Of a stretch of DNA of 64,000 nucleotides, positions 25,170 to 34,419 are shown piece by piece. The stretch's first letter is position 1, and each line of letters begins with the position of its first letter. Source of the stretch: Clostridiaceae bacterium (lineage in GTDB: Bacteria; Bacillota; Clostridia; Lachnospirales; Lachnospiraceae); contig CAJTGI010000010.1 in assembly GCA_910575435.1 (NCBI GenBank), positions 95,501-159,500 of the forward strand, read 5' to 3'. A program made the position numbers and the translations under genes. The notes beneath the pieces were generated by a model. It saw only the letters and a list, made by a program, of their open reading frames with translations. It had not been told where the DNA came from and searched no databases.

Positions 25170-26028
25170 CATTTAGCTTCTCCCGCATCCGCTCAAAGAA
25201 GCCGATGCCCGCCAGCTTAATCAGCTTCGTCTCCGCACCGGACACTTGGATTTCCAACTCATCCCCGGTGGCAAGTTCCCCCACATTCCTGCCATCCACG
25301 GTAAACACCGCCTGATCTGCGCCAGCCACTTTTGTCTGCCCGATCTCCAAATTGATTCTGTCAGCCGCATCCAGCACCAGGCTTCTCTTATTCAGGGAAT
25401 GGGCGCAGATGGGCGTCACCACCATGGCATGGGTGCCCGGGGACATCACCGGCCCCCCTGCGGAGAGATTATACCCCGTAGAACCGGTGGGGGTAGACAC
25501 AATCAGCCCGTCCGCCCGGTACACGTCCGCCAATTCCCCATTCACCAGCACCCTGACCGTAATCAGGCGGCAATCCCCCCGCTTGCTAATCACCATGTCA
25601 TTCAGGGCATAGCAGGGTGAAACGCTGGGAGCCTGATGGAACATCTTCTGCTCCTTCAGCATAATCCGGCTCTCCACCGTATACTCATCCGCCATGAGAC
25701 GCTCTAGCGCCTCATCCATCCTATTCTCCTCCACCTCCGTCAGAAATCCCAGATTGCCAGTATTGATTCCAAGGAGGGGCAGGTTCTTATGTACCAGATC
25801 GATGGCCGCCTGAATAATTGTCCCATCTCCCCCCAGCACAATGGCGCATTCCGTCTCCTCAGGAATATCCTCCACATCTGTAAAATGCCGAATTCCCCCG
25901 GAACTCCACATGTTGTTTTCCAGCACCCGGCACGAGCATCCCCGCCTCGTCAGAAATTCTACCATATGCTTTACCTTGCTGGCATTATTGTATTTATCGC
26001 TATTGGTAATAATGCAGAAATGCCGCAT
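25162..26028 (-). CDS. nadK: NAD kinase
   Basis: A 288-residue enzyme that phosphorylates NAD to NADP in the cytoplasm. It has the GGDGT motif in CAIVLGGDGTIIQAA, the NE/D-like block ALNDMVISKRG and the conserved glycine-rich GLIVSTPTGSTGYNLSAGGP. AAAGGAGGG precedes the ATG. It follows tlyA by 18 bp in the conserved dxs-tlyA-nadK-argR order. Its last codons lie in repeat R4. Confidence 0.95.
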   Translation of the reverse strand: MRHFCIITNSDKYNNASKVKHMVEFLTRRGCSCRVLENNMWSSGGIRHFTDVEDIPEETECAIVLGGDGTIIQAAIDLVHKNLPLLGINTGNLGFLTEVEENRMDEALERLMADEYTVESRIMLKEQKMFHQAPSVSPCYALNDMVISKRGDCRLITVRVLVNGELADVYRADGLIVSTPTGSTGYNLSAGGPVMSPGTHAMVVTPICAHSLNKRSLVLDAADRINLEIGQTKVAGADQAVFTVDGRNVGELATGDELEIQVSGAETKLIKLAGIGFFERMREKLNGD

Positions 26029-26046
26029 CCTGCCCCCTCCTTTCCG

Positions 26047-26877
26047 TCATCTGTCCAGTCCCCCGTGGGCGGCCTCCACCACGGAAGCAGCCATTTCCCG
26101 GTACTCCTCTTGATATGCCTGGGCTTCCGATGCCTTCTCCAGATAGAGCAGGTATTCAATATTTCCCTCCGGGCCTTTGATGGGGGAATACTCAAGACTT
26201 CGTATGTAAAATCCTTGTTCCAGGGCAAAGCCCATGATGCGCTCCACCACTTCCAAGTGAACCTTCCTGTCCCGAACTACCCCCTTCTTTCCCACCTTTT
26301 CCCTGCCTGCCTCAAATTGGGGCTTTACCAGGGCTACTACCCGTCCATGCTCCTCCAGAAGATTCCTCACTGGCCCCAGCACCTTGTCGAGGGAGATGAA
26401 TGCCACATCGATAGAGGCGAATCCAATGGGTTCTGGCACATCCTCCCCGGTCACGTAGCGGATATTCGTCTTTTCCATAGACACCACCCGCTCATCCTGG
26501 CGAAGCTTCCACGCCAGCTGGTTCGTCCCCACATCGATGGCGTAGACCTTTCGGGCCCCATTCTGTAGCATGCAGTCCGTGAAACCACCAGTAGAAGAAC
26601 CCACATCCATGCAGATCCTTCCCTCCAGGGGAACCTGCCACAGTTCTATCGCCTTCTCCAGCTTATATCCGCCCCGGCTCACGTATTTCATGGGCTTTCC
26701 CTTGATTTCAATGGATGCATCCGGGGGAAATGTGCTTCCGGCCTTGTCCTCCCGCTGTCCCTCCACAAAAACATTCCCCGTCATAATCAGTGCCTTGGCT
26801 TTCTCCCTGGATTCCGCCAGCGCCCGCTTCACCAGCAGCACGTCCAGCCGCTCCCTCTGCTTTTTCTCTACGCTCAT
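26047..26877 (-). CDS. tlyA: TlyA family RNA 2'-O-methyltransferase
   Basis: A 276-residue protein with an N-terminal S4 RNA-binding domain (RLDVLLVKRALAESREKAKA) and an FtsJ-type Rossmann methyltransferase domain with SAM motif CMDVGSSTGGFTDCMLQ and KPQFEAG. Family members methylate 16S and/or 23S rRNA at cytidine 2'-O. It lies between dxs and nadK, as in Bacillus and Clostridium. Reported hemolysin activity of TlyA relatives is not implied here. Confidence 0.93.
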   Translation of the reverse strand: MSVEKKQRERLDVLLVKRALAESREKAKALIMTGNVFVEGQREDKAGSTFPPDASIEIKGKPMKYVSRGGYKLEKAIELWQVPLEGRICMDVGSSTGGFTDCMLQNGARKVYAIDVGTNQLAWKLRQDERVVSMEKTNIRYVTGEDVPEPIGFASIDVAFISLDKVLGPVRNLLEEHGRVVALVKPQFEAGREKVGKKGVVRDRKVHLEVVERIMGFALEQGFYIRSLEYSPIKGPEGNIEYLLYLEKASEAQAYQEEYREMAASVVEAAHGGLDR

Positions 26878-27007
26878 GTCCGCCTCGCTTCTATCCCTTC
26901 TATTATCTATCTATGCGCACCAATGAAAACAAAATCTGCGCACGCCAATACATGAAAATTCTGCCTTCTATTGACACCCCATTCTGCGTCTATGTTTCCA
27001 TTCAGTC

Positions 27008-28882
27008 TTACGGCACTTCGGCGATTTCCCGTTCTATTTTTCCTGCGATGCCCTCTGCATCCAGTCCATATTTCCTCTTCAATTCCGCCACGGAACCATG
27101 CTGGATAAAGGAATCTGGAAGTGCCACAGGGCATACCCTCACAGAACTGTTGGCATGGCACCAGGAAGCCACCGCCTGGCAAAAGCCTCCGGTGATTACC
27201 CCCTCTTCCATGGGGACCACCAGCTCATGCCCCTCCGCCACCTGGCGCAGACACTCTTCATCTAAGGGCTTGGCAAATCTGGCATTGACCAGTGACACCT
27301 GGTATCCCTTCTCCTTCAATCGCCGCCGCACTTCCACTGCCGTCTCCACCATGCTGCCCAGAGCAAATAGCGCCACCTGTCTCTCCCGGCAAATCCACTC
27401 GCTCTTTCCCAGCACAATGGATTCCTTATGTTCTTCCAATCCCTGGTATGCCGCTCCCCGGGGATAGCGCACCGCCACCGGGGCGTTCATATTCAAGCAA
27501 AACCTCATCATCTCCCGCAATTCCCAGACATTTTTCGGCGCCATCACCGTCATCCCAGGCATCTGCATCAGAAATGCCAGGTCAAAGATTCCCTGATGGG
27601 TTTCCCCGTCACTGCCCACCAGCCCGGCCCTGTCAACCGCAAAAACCACCGGAAGCTCATTGATGCACACATCATGGATCATCTGGTCATAGGCCCTCTG
27701 CAGAAAGGTGGAATATAGCGCAACCACTGGTTTCACGCCACCGGCCGCCATCCCCGCCGCAAAAGTCACGGCATGCTCCTCCGCAATTCCCACGTCAAAG
27801 AAACGGTCAGGGTATTCCCTGGCAAATCCTGCCAGCCCAGTGCCAGAAGGCATGGCGGCCGTTATCGCTGCCAATTCTGCATATTCCCTTCCCAGCCGGA
27901 GCATCTCCTCGCTAAAAACCTCCGTATAAGTAATCGGCCTGCTGCCCTGCCGCCGCTCCTTCCCATCCTTGATAAAGAAGGGAGCCACCCCGTGGTAGGC
28001 AGAAGGATTCTTCTGGGCCGGGGGATATCCCTTGCCTTTCTGGGTCATCACATGCACCAGAACGGCCTTGTTTGATTTGAGTGCGCTGCGAAATGCGGTA
28101 ATCATCTGCTTGATATCGTGACCATCAATGGGTCCGATATAGGTAATCCCCATATCCTCGAAAAGCATGCCGGGAATGAAAAGACGCTTCAACACATCCT
28201 TTGCATTGCGAATGCGGTCGGTCAGCGCATCGCCAATCCATGGCGTTTTCTGCAAAATCCGCTCCACATCCTCTTTCAGCCCGGTATAATTGCGATTCGT
28301 CCTAATCTTGCCCAGATAGTTGGACATGCCCCCCACATTTTTGGAGATAGACATCTGATTGTCATTGAGGACGATGACCAGATTGGATTTCAGCCGGGCA
28401 GCGTTGTTCAACGCCTCGTATGCCATCCCTCCAGACAGTGCCCCATCCCCGATTACCGCAAAGATCTTGTGACTCTCCCCCCGCATATCCCTGGCTCTGG
28501 CAAGTCCCAGTGCCGCACCCACGGAAGTAGAACTGTGTCCTGTATCCAGCACGTCGCAGGGACTTTCCTTCCTCTTGGGAAAACCGCTCATCCCCCCATA
28601 GGCTCGCAGATGCTCAAATCCCTCCTGCCTCCCGGTAAGTATCTTGTGGGTATAGCACTGATGCCCCACATCCCAGACAATTTTATCCTCCGGAAAATAA
28701 CAGCACAGGTGGAGTGCCATGGTCAGTTCCACCACTCCCAGATTCGAGGCCAGATGCCCTCCCGTATGGCTGATGGCACGCACCAGAAAACGGCGGATTT
28801 CCCTGGCCAGGGCAGGATAATCCTCTGAATGGATATGATGGATATCATTTTCTTTTCTTATCTGTTCCAGTAATTCGCTCAC
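27008..28882 (-). CDS. dxs: 1-deoxy-D-xylulose-5-phosphate synthase
   Basis: A 624-residue thiamine-diphosphate enzyme that joins pyruvate and glyceraldehyde 3-phosphate in the first step of the MEP isoprenoid pathway. Motifs: HTGGHLASNLGVVELT, VIGDGALSGGMAYEALNNA (GDG-N cofactor motif), FDVGIAEEHAVTFAAGMA (catalytic glutamate). The start codon is GTG, 6 nt after GGAGG. It is directly downstream of ispA, pairing two isoprenoid genes. Confidence 0.97.
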   Translation of the reverse strand: MSELLEQIRKENDIHHIHSEDYPALAREIRRFLVRAISHTGGHLASNLGVVELTMALHLCCYFPEDKIVWDVGHQCYTHKILTGRQEGFEHLRAYGGMSGFPKRKESPCDVLDTGHSSTSVGAALGLARARDMRGESHKIFAVIGDGALSGGMAYEALNNAARLKSNLVIVLNDNQMSISKNVGGMSNYLGKIRTNRNYTGLKEDVERILQKTPWIGDALTDRIRNAKDVLKRLFIPGMLFEDMGITYIGPIDGHDIKQMITAFRSALKSNKAVLVHVMTQKGKGYPPAQKNPSAYHGVAPFFIKDGKERRQGSRPITYTEVFSEEMLRLGREYAELAAITAAMPSGTGLAGFAREYPDRFFDVGIAEEHAVTFAAGMAAGGVKPVVALYSTFLQRAYDQMIHDVCINELPVVFAVDRAGLVGSDGETHQGIFDLAFLMQMPGMTVMAPKNVWELREMMRFCLNMNAPVAVRYPRGAAYQGLEEHKESIVLGKSEWICRERQVALFALGSMVETAVEVRRRLKEKGYQVSLVNARFAKPLDEECLRQVAEGHELVVPMEEGVITGGFCQAVASWCHANSSVRVCPVALPDSFIQHGSVAELKRKYGLDAEGIAGKIEREIAEVP

Positions 28883-28898
28883 AATTTGCCTCCAACAC

Positions 28899-29834
28899 TC
28901 ACTTCTTTCTGTGAATCAGTTCCAAAATCAGCGTATTCAAAAAAGCATTCTCTCCTGGCAGCTGTTCCAAAATTTCCAGTGCCTGTCCAGAATATTCCTC
29001 CACCTTCTCTTTCGCCCTCTCCATGCCGTGAATCGTCACATAGGTCATCTTCTCATTCTTCTCATCACTGCCCACAGGCTTTCCCAACTCCTCCGTGGTG
29101 CTAGTCAGATCCAGGATATCGTCCTGAATCTGGAACGCCATGCCGATGCATGCGCCAATCTGCTCCATCCAGACCACCTGCTCCTCCGGGGCGCCAGCCA
29201 GCACCGCCCCCACCATCAGGGATGCTTCCAAAAGGGCACCGGTCTTTAACCGATATATAAAATCTACCTGGGCCTCCGTCAGTGATTTTCCTGTCATCTC
29301 CACGTCCACCACCTGGCCTCCCACCATGCCGAACACCCCCGCCTTTTCCGAGAGGATTTGGAGCGCGCCCACGGCATTCTCCTTGTTCCGGGCCTGTCCC
29401 ACCCCTTTCAGAGCCGTCTCATAGGCGAAATTCAACAGGGCATCCCCCGCCAGAATCCCCATGTCCTCCCCAAAAACTTTGTGGGTCGTAGGCTTTCCCC
29501 GGCGAAAATCATCATTGTCCATAGCAGGCAAATCATCGTGGACCAGGGAATAGGTGTGTATCATCTCCATGGCTGCCATAAATGCCTCCACCACAGCCTT
29601 CTCATCCCCCCCAAACAAACGGTACGCCTCCCGGATAAAGATGGGGCGCAGCCGCTTCCCCCCTGCCATCAGGCTATATTCCATGGCATCAAATATCGTC
29701 TTCTGAAAAGAATCCCCATTTTCAGACACGCCAGTTCCGCTAGCACGGGGTAGAAAACCTCTGACAATCTCTTCCACCTCTGCTACCCGCTCCTCCATCT
29801 GCCGGGAAAATTCCTGCCTGTCCAAAATCTTCAT
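28899..29834 (-). CDS. ispA: Polyprenyl synthetase (farnesyl diphosphate synthase type)
   Basis: A 311-residue all-helical prenyltransferase. The first aspartate-rich motif is in HDDLPAMDNDDFRRGKPTTH and the second in QIQDDILDLTSTTEELGK. The length and motif pattern fit the geranyl/farnesyl diphosphate synthase group. Its ATG directly follows the TAG of xseB with no gap, and GGAGGAG lies inside the xseB end, indicating coupling. Confidence 0.94.
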   Translation of the reverse strand: MKILDRQEFSRQMEERVAEVEEIVRGFLPRASGTGVSENGDSFQKTIFDAMEYSLMAGGKRLRPIFIREAYRLFGGDEKAVVEAFMAAMEMIHTYSLVHDDLPAMDNDDFRRGKPTTHKVFGEDMGILAGDALLNFAYETALKGVGQARNKENAVGALQILSEKAGVFGMVGGQVVDVEMTGKSLTEAQVDFIYRLKTGALLEASLMVGAVLAGAPEEQVVWMEQIGACIGMAFQIQDDILDLTSTTEELGKPVGSDEKNEKMTYVTIHGMERAKEKVEEYSGQALEILEQLPGENAFLNTLILELIHRKK

Positions 29835-30029
29835 CTACTCTTCTCCTCCATTGATGACCTGCAATTTCTTCTCCACCTTATCAATAGAATCATTGCACGC
29901 CTTGATGACCTTCATTCCCTCCTCGTACTTCTGAAAGGACTCCTCCAATGTCAGTTCCCCTGCCTGCAATGCATTGATAATCTCGTCCAATGCCTCGAAA
30001 GACTCTTCCAACGTCATTTTCTTTGCCAT
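29835..30029 (-). CDS. xseB: Exodeoxyribonuclease VII small subunit
   Basis: A 64-residue helical protein: MTLEESFEALDEIINALQAG ... SFQKYEEGMKVIKACNDSIDKVEKK. This is the full typical length of XseB, which coats the XseA coiled coil to make the active nuclease. It lies downstream of xseA, separated by 144 bp that contain repeat R4. Confidence 0.95.
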   Translation of the reverse strand: MAKKMTLEESFEALDEIINALQAGELTLEESFQKYEEGMKVIKACNDSIDKVEKKLQVINGGEE

Positions 30030-30138
30030 GATTCACCTCAATTCCGCTTATCTTCAAATACAAAAACTTCTTTCCCTGTTTCGCTGATACACGCATTTTC
30101 CTAAAACACCGGGCTGTCCACATGATGGACGCTCGCAC

Positions 30139-30200
30139 AATCATAGCAAATTTTCATGCAAGCATGATATTTGCTATGCTCTGCTCGCTGTTTTAGTCAC
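30139..30200 (-). repeat. Gene-end repeat R4, copy b (at xseA stop)
   Basis: A 62-bp stretch matching copy a at nadK. It forms a hairpin with ATAGCAAAT/ATTTGCTAT arms and an inner CATGC-AA-GCATG. The last seven codons of xseA (TKTASRA) and its stop are encoded inside it. Confidence 0.55.
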
Positions 30201-31385
30201 ATTTTCAACCCGCACCATTGCCTTGCCATCTTTCATGGTTAGGGAAAGACGCTCCCCCTGCTCCATCTCGCCCACGCCCCGAACCTGGATGCCATCCTCT
30301 GTGGATACGTACCCATAGCCCGCCTGAAGTTTCTGCAAGGGAGATAATCCCTTCAATTCCTCAATATACAGGCTCATCTGATGCTTTGCCGATGTCAATT
30401 TCCGCTCCATCAAATGTCTGAGCTTGTCCTCCCACTCTCCCAGATACAGTCTCTTCTGAGCAATCAAATCCTTAGGGCTGGAATAGCCGAGTACGGTCCG
30501 GTACTGATTCAGCCGCATTCTCCTCATCTCCAGATAATTGCTCATATGCAGATGCAGCGCATGGGCGCACTCTTCCAGATCCATCTCCAGATCCTGGTAC
30601 TGGTACACAGCCAGTTCTGCGGCAGCCGAGGGCGTGGGCGCCCGCAAGTCTGCCGCAAAATCAGCGATGGTGGTATCCGTCTCATGCCCCACGGCAGAAA
30701 TGATGGGTTTCCCGCACTCCGCAATGGCACGGGCAAGCGCCTCATTGTTGAACTCCCACAAATCCTCGATGGAACCTCCCCCGCGACCAATGATAATCGT
30801 ATCAACATCCCTTTTCTCAAAATACCGGATGCCCTCGATCAGCGTCTGATGGGCCCCTTCCCCCTGCACCCTCGCCGGATAGAGAAGGATCTGCACATAA
30901 GGGTTTCTCCGGTGGGATACATGGCAGATATCCTGGATAACTGCCCCGGTCTGGGCCGTCACCACGCCAATTTTCTTAGCATACCTGGGAATCCTCTTTT
31001 TTCTGCCTTCATCAAAAAGCCCCTCTGCTAAGAGGCGCTTTTTTAATCGGTCATATTCTTCATACAGTGCGCCCACGCCTTCCTTGACCACAGACGCGGC
31101 GTACATCTGGTATTTCCCATCCCGCTGGTAGACGCTGATATCCCCCGTCACCACCACGCTCTGCCCCTCCTCCATGCGAAAGTCCAGACTGCTCCGGCGG
31201 GAGGCGAACATCACGCAGGACAGCTGGGATGCCCTGTCTTTGATGGTAAAGTAAATATGCCCGGAAGAGTGGTACTTGCAGTTAGAAATCTCTCCCTTCA
31301 CGGAAATATCCTGCAAGGCATATTCCCTGGCAAACATATTCTTAATATACTGGTTGACCTGGGATACAGTGGTTATGTCTCTCAT
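30174..31385 (-). CDS. xseA: Exodeoxyribonuclease VII large subunit
   Basis: A 403-residue nuclease subunit. The N-terminal OB fold (SVKGEISNCKYHSSGHIYFT) binds single-stranded DNA; the catalytic core has IGVVTAQTGAVIQDI, IIIGRGGGSIEDLWEFN and SAVGHETDTTIADFAADLRAPTP. It degrades single-stranded DNA with XseB. Its ATG overlaps the nusB stop (ATGA). The C-terminal TKTASRA tail comes from a repeat also found at the nadK end. Confidence 0.96.
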   Translation of the reverse strand: MRDITTVSQVNQYIKNMFAREYALQDISVKGEISNCKYHSSGHIYFTIKDRASQLSCVMFASRRSSLDFRMEEGQSVVVTGDISVYQRDGKYQMYAASVVKEGVGALYEEYDRLKKRLLAEGLFDEGRKKRIPRYAKKIGVVTAQTGAVIQDICHVSHRRNPYVQILLYPARVQGEGAHQTLIEGIRYFEKRDVDTIIIGRGGGSIEDLWEFNNEALARAIAECGKPIISAVGHETDTTIADFAADLRAPTPSAAAELAVYQYQDLEMDLEECAHALHLHMSNYLEMRRMRLNQYRTVLGYSSPKDLIAQKRLYLGEWEDKLRHLMERKLTSAKHQMSLYIEELKGLSPLQKLQAGYGYVSTEDGIQVRGVGEMEQGERLSLTMKDGKAMVRVENVTKTASRA

Positions 31386-31798
31386 ACTGACCTTTCCTTT
31401 ACCACGGAAGCCAGCACCCCATTCACGAAGCGGAATGATTTATCCCCGCCGTAACGCTTTGCCAGCTCTACCGCCTCATTAATCGCTACCCCGTCAGGCA
31501 CATCCTCATCGTAGAGAATCTCGTATACTGCCAGACGCATCACTGAAAGGTCCGCCTTGGGAAGCCTGGAAAAACTCCATCCCTCCGCCTTCTGGCCAAT
31601 CTTTTCATCAATCTCTGACAGATGGGAAAGCACCGACTGATATCTCTCCCTCAATGCCCCTTTAGCCTTCTCCGTGGCATCCTTTCCCTCCAGGCTCTCT
31701 AGGAACAGGTCTGCCTGCTCCATCAAATCCTGCTCCTGATAAAATTCCGTCTGAAACAGCATCAGGTATAAATTCTCTCTGGTCCTTTTCTTTGTCAT
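31382..31798 (-). CDS. nusB: Transcription antitermination factor NusB
   Basis: A 138-residue all-helical RNA-binding protein with the family N-terminus TRENLYLMLFQTEFY and the C-terminal LAVYEILYDEDVPDGVAINEAVELAKRYG. It binds boxA RNA with NusE during rRNA transcription. It lies between asp23 and xseA, the order known from many spore formers. Confidence 0.95.
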   Translation of the reverse strand: MTKKRTRENLYLMLFQTEFYQEQDLMEQADLFLESLEGKDATEKAKGALRERYQSVLSHLSEIDEKIGQKAEGWSFSRLPKADLSVMRLAVYEILYDEDVPDGVAINEAVELAKRYGGDKSFRFVNGVLASVVKERSV

Positions 31799-31818
31799 CC
31801 GTCCTATCCTAACTTTCT

Positions 31819-32202
31819 TTATTCTTCTGCCAGGCTGACGCCTGCTACCCGCACGTTCACCTCCGGCACTACCAGGCCCGTCATGGACTCGATCTGCTGG
31901 CTCACTCTCTCCTGCACCTGTCCCAGCACCTTGGGAATGCTGTAGCCGTACTTCATATTCAGGTTCATATCCACCCGCACGCTTCCTTCTTCCATCATGA
32001 CTTTCACGCCCTTGGACGCATTCTTCATGCCCAGTTTCCCAATGATCTCATTGGTGATATTGCCGGCCATGGAAGCCACGCCGTCCACCTCGCTGGCAGC
32101 CAGCGCCGCAATCGTAGCCACCACGTCCGAAGCAATCTTCACCTCTCCGATCCCCTTTTTATCCACCACGAACTCCTGATTCTCCTGCTCGATATTCAAC
32201 AT
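31819..32202 (-). CDS. Asp23/Gls24 family envelope stress protein (YqhY-like)
   Basis: A 127-residue protein with the DUF322/Asp23 fold: IASDVVATIAALAASEVDGV, VRVDMNLNMKYGYSIPKV and a C-terminal VPEVNVRVAGVSL. The gene between spoIIIAH and nusB in Bacillus is yqhY, linked to control of acetyl-CoA carboxylase; the neighbourhood here supports that orthology. GAAGGAGG precedes the ATG. Confidence 0.92.
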   Translation of the reverse strand: MLNIEQENQEFVVDKKGIGEVKIASDVVATIAALAASEVDGVASMAGNITNEIIGKLGMKNASKGVKVMMEEGSVRVDMNLNMKYGYSIPKVLGQVQERVSQQIESMTGLVVPEVNVRVAGVSLAEE

Positions 32203-32309
32203 ACTGCCTCCTTCGTCTTTAAAATCATCGTCACTGCATACAGCAACAAACAGTTATCTTTAGTATATCATATTCCCCTGACGGTTAAAAGCACTTTTTC
32301 TTTTTCCAA

Positions 32310-33068
32310 TTATTTCTCAACGTTTACAGGGGTAATGACAATATTTTCTGCGGACACGTCCGTCTTGCGCTTCACGATATCCGCAATCTGGGCCATCTCC
32401 TTGTCTGTCAGCTTCTCCACATTCACCACCACGTCGGCGCTGCCCTCGCTGATGCTCACCACCGCATCTTCAAATCCTTTTGCTTCCAGCATCATCTCCG
32501 CCGCATTTTCCTGCTCCGCATTTTTCGTAATCTGGGCCACCTCTTTCACCGCCGCCTTCTTATCCTTAGACGCCACGCTCTTATTATTGATAATCTCCAG
32601 CAGGGTCTCCTTATTCTTCGCCCGGTTCTGCTCCCTTGTCAGCTTTGCGGAAGAGAAATAATCACTGCCCAGGGAATTGGATACCATGACAGCCTCCCCC
32701 GGATTATCCTCCGATGCTACCACTTCTCCGTCATCGTTCACCGTGTACCCGTCACTGCCCTCATCCTCAGCAGAAAGATCCATGCCCCCCTCTTCCTCTG
32801 TCGCCTCCGCAGATGTCTCTACCGTGCTCTTCTTTTCCGTCTTCTGATCCGATTTGCTTTCTGCCTTCTTTTCCTCCTTCACAGGCTCCTGGGTCTGATC
32901 TGTCGCAGCGGCATCCTCTTTGCCCTTCTGGGCGGCCTCCTTCTGCTGGGACGTGACCAGGCCGCTAGTGCTAATCTCCTGCCCAGTAAAATTCAGGTAC
33001 CCCGCCACCACGATCATGACAGCAAGAGCCGAGATAATAATCTGATTTTTCTTCACAATCTTCTTCAC
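32310..33068 (-). CDS. spoIIIAH: Stage III sporulation protein AH
   Basis: A 252-residue protein with one N-terminal membrane helix (IIISALAVMIVVAGYLNFTG), a long acidic and lysine-rich linker (residues 45-125), and a C-terminal ring-building motif domain (LTREQNRAKNKETLLEIINN ... IVKRKTDVSAENIVITPV). It forms the mother-cell ring that docks to SpoIIQ. The start is a GTG at 33068, 6 nt after GGAGG; upstream in-frame codons have no ribosome site. Confidence 0.93.
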   Translation of the reverse strand: MKKIVKKNQIIISALAVMIVVAGYLNFTGQEISTSGLVTSQQKEAAQKGKEDAAATDQTQEPVKEEKKAESKSDQKTEKKSTVETSAEATEEEGGMDLSAEDEGSDGYTVNDDGEVVASEDNPGEAVMVSNSLGSDYFSSAKLTREQNRAKNKETLLEIINNKSVASKDKKAAVKEVAQITKNAEQENAAEMMLEAKGFEDAVVSISEGSADVVVNVEKLTDKEMAQIADIVKRKTDVSAENIVITPVNVEK

Positions 33069-33107
33069 CGAAAACCTCCATTCGTCTGTTGCCACAAGGC
33101 AAACTGT

Positions 33108-33121
33108 GTTACTATTCACAG
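33108..33121. repeat. Solo MITE end inside the spoIIIA operon
   Basis: GTTACTATTCACAG is identical to the 14-bp terminal inverted repeat of the element at 37715-37908, but no second end or body is present. It lies in the 61-bp gap between spoIIIAG and spoIIIAH and could be a remnant of excision. Confidence 0.6.
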
Positions 33122-33129
33122 TAACAGTC

Positions 33130-33711
33130 TTATTCCATTTTCATTACTTTTATCTTATGTGCCTTGATGGGAAATAATGCCTGAATGGCCTCAATTATTT
33201 CTGTCTGAATTGTGGCAGAATCCGCCCCCTGGGCTACCACCACCACTCCCTCCACCCTGGGGGAATTCACTTGTACCACATAAGGGCTGTCCTCCCCCTC
33301 CCGCTGAACCAAAATGCTCTCCTTCTTCGTATCATATCTGGAAATATCCCTGTTTCCACCCCCGCTATCGGTTTCCTTGGTATCCTCCTCCGTGGTATCG
33401 TCATCCTGCAAGGGCACCTTCTCCTCCGATGTGGCCAGGGTCAGCATCACCTTCACCTTGCCAATGCCAGACACTTGAGACAAAATCTCCTCCGTGGCCT
33501 TCTCCTTTCTCTTGGCATAGGCATCCATAGCCTCCAGAGCCAATTCCTCCCCGTCCACGGCAACTGCCTCCCTGCTTTCGCTGCTTTCCGTCTCCTTCCC
33601 ATCAGGAATAGAAAGCACCAGCAGCACCACTCCTGCCAGCACCAATAACAGCAATTTCGGCATTCCCACCTGCCCCGCCAATTCACGAATTTTTTCTTTC
33701 TTTATTTCCAT
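33130..33711 (-). CDS. spoIIIAG: Stage III sporulation protein AG
   Basis: A 193-residue protein with one membrane helix (residues 17-35, MPKLLLLVLAGVVLLVLSI) and a C-terminal ring-building domain (SQVSGIGKVKVMLTLATSEE ... VNSPRVEGVVVVAQGADSAT). It makes the large secretin-like ring of the feeding-tube channel. Its start overlaps the end of spoIIIAF by 10 bp. Confidence 0.95.
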   Translation of the reverse strand: MEIKKEKIRELAGQVGMPKLLLLVLAGVVLLVLSIPDGKETESSESREAVAVDGEELALEAMDAYAKRKEKATEEILSQVSGIGKVKVMLTLATSEEKVPLQDDDTTEEDTKETDSGGGNRDISRYDTKKESILVQREGEDSPYVVQVNSPRVEGVVVVAQGADSATIQTEIIEAIQALFPIKAHKIKVMKME

Positions 33712-34358
33712 AAATATACCTGTTCCTTTCCCAGCGCGAAAGAATGGCAGATCTGCTTTTTCAATTCCTTCCCCCTCCGGGAAGTATCCTCCTGCCTGTC
33801 CTCCATGGGTTCCTCCCCGATGGTGACCGCCTCCACTGCCACTTTCTCCACATCCGAGCTCCCTTCCTGCCCACCACCCCCTGAACTTTCCCCGGATGCC
33901 TCACCGGCAGATTCCCCTTTATTCGCCTCCCCCCGGGTTCCTCCTCCCTCCTCTGCAATCTTTCCCGACACCTGCGCCACCTCCCAGGAATCTCCCGCCC
34001 TCCTCAGCGTCACCCGGGCATCCATTAGGCTCACCCCCTTCTCCTGGGCAAGCAATTCCACCTGTTCTTTCACCGCCTGCTCATATCTCTTGCACAGCAT
34101 CTCTTCAAATCCCTCCTCCGCCACTCTCATCTCATCCCGAATCTCAGCCAGATCCATCTGCAAAAATTTTTCTTCCAGCATGCGATACCAATCCCCATCA
34201 CTGCGGAAAAGGGAAAAAACAGGCCCCAGAAAGAGCAGAATCAAAACCACCCCGCTGAAAAACTGGAAATACTGCCGATATTTCGGCCCGGTAATCAGCC
34301 CCCGCAACACGCCAATAATTATGGTATAAATCAATATATTCTGCACAAATTCTTTCAT
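33702..34358 (-). CDS. spoIIIAF: Stage III sporulation protein AF
   Basis: A 218-residue protein with two N-terminal membrane helices (VQNILIYTIIIGVLRGLI and YFQFFSGVVLILLFLGPVF) and a soluble domain after residue 50. A serine/glycine-rich linker near residues 130-165 (EGGGTRGEANKGESAGEASG) is longer than I would expect for the family. It is part of the SpoIIIA export complex. Confidence 0.9.
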   Translation of the reverse strand: MKEFVQNILIYTIIIGVLRGLITGPKYRQYFQFFSGVVLILLFLGPVFSLFRSDGDWYRMLEEKFLQMDLAEIRDEMRVAEEGFEEMLCKRYEQAVKEQVELLAQEKGVSLMDARVTLRRAGDSWEVAQVSGKIAEEGGGTRGEANKGESAGEASGESSGGGGQEGSSDVEKVAVEAVTIGEEPMEDRQEDTSRRGKELKKQICHSFALGKEQVYLWK

Positions 34359-34419
34359 AGTCCCTCATCTCCACACGCAATGCAAACCCAACCCTTTCCA
34401 AATCACCCAGACATGCCAT

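Noticed and set aside
26047..26877. Hemolysin gene
   Set aside because: TlyA relatives are often labelled hemolysin, but the S4 plus FtsJ methyltransferase motifs and the conserved neighbourhood point to rRNA methylation.
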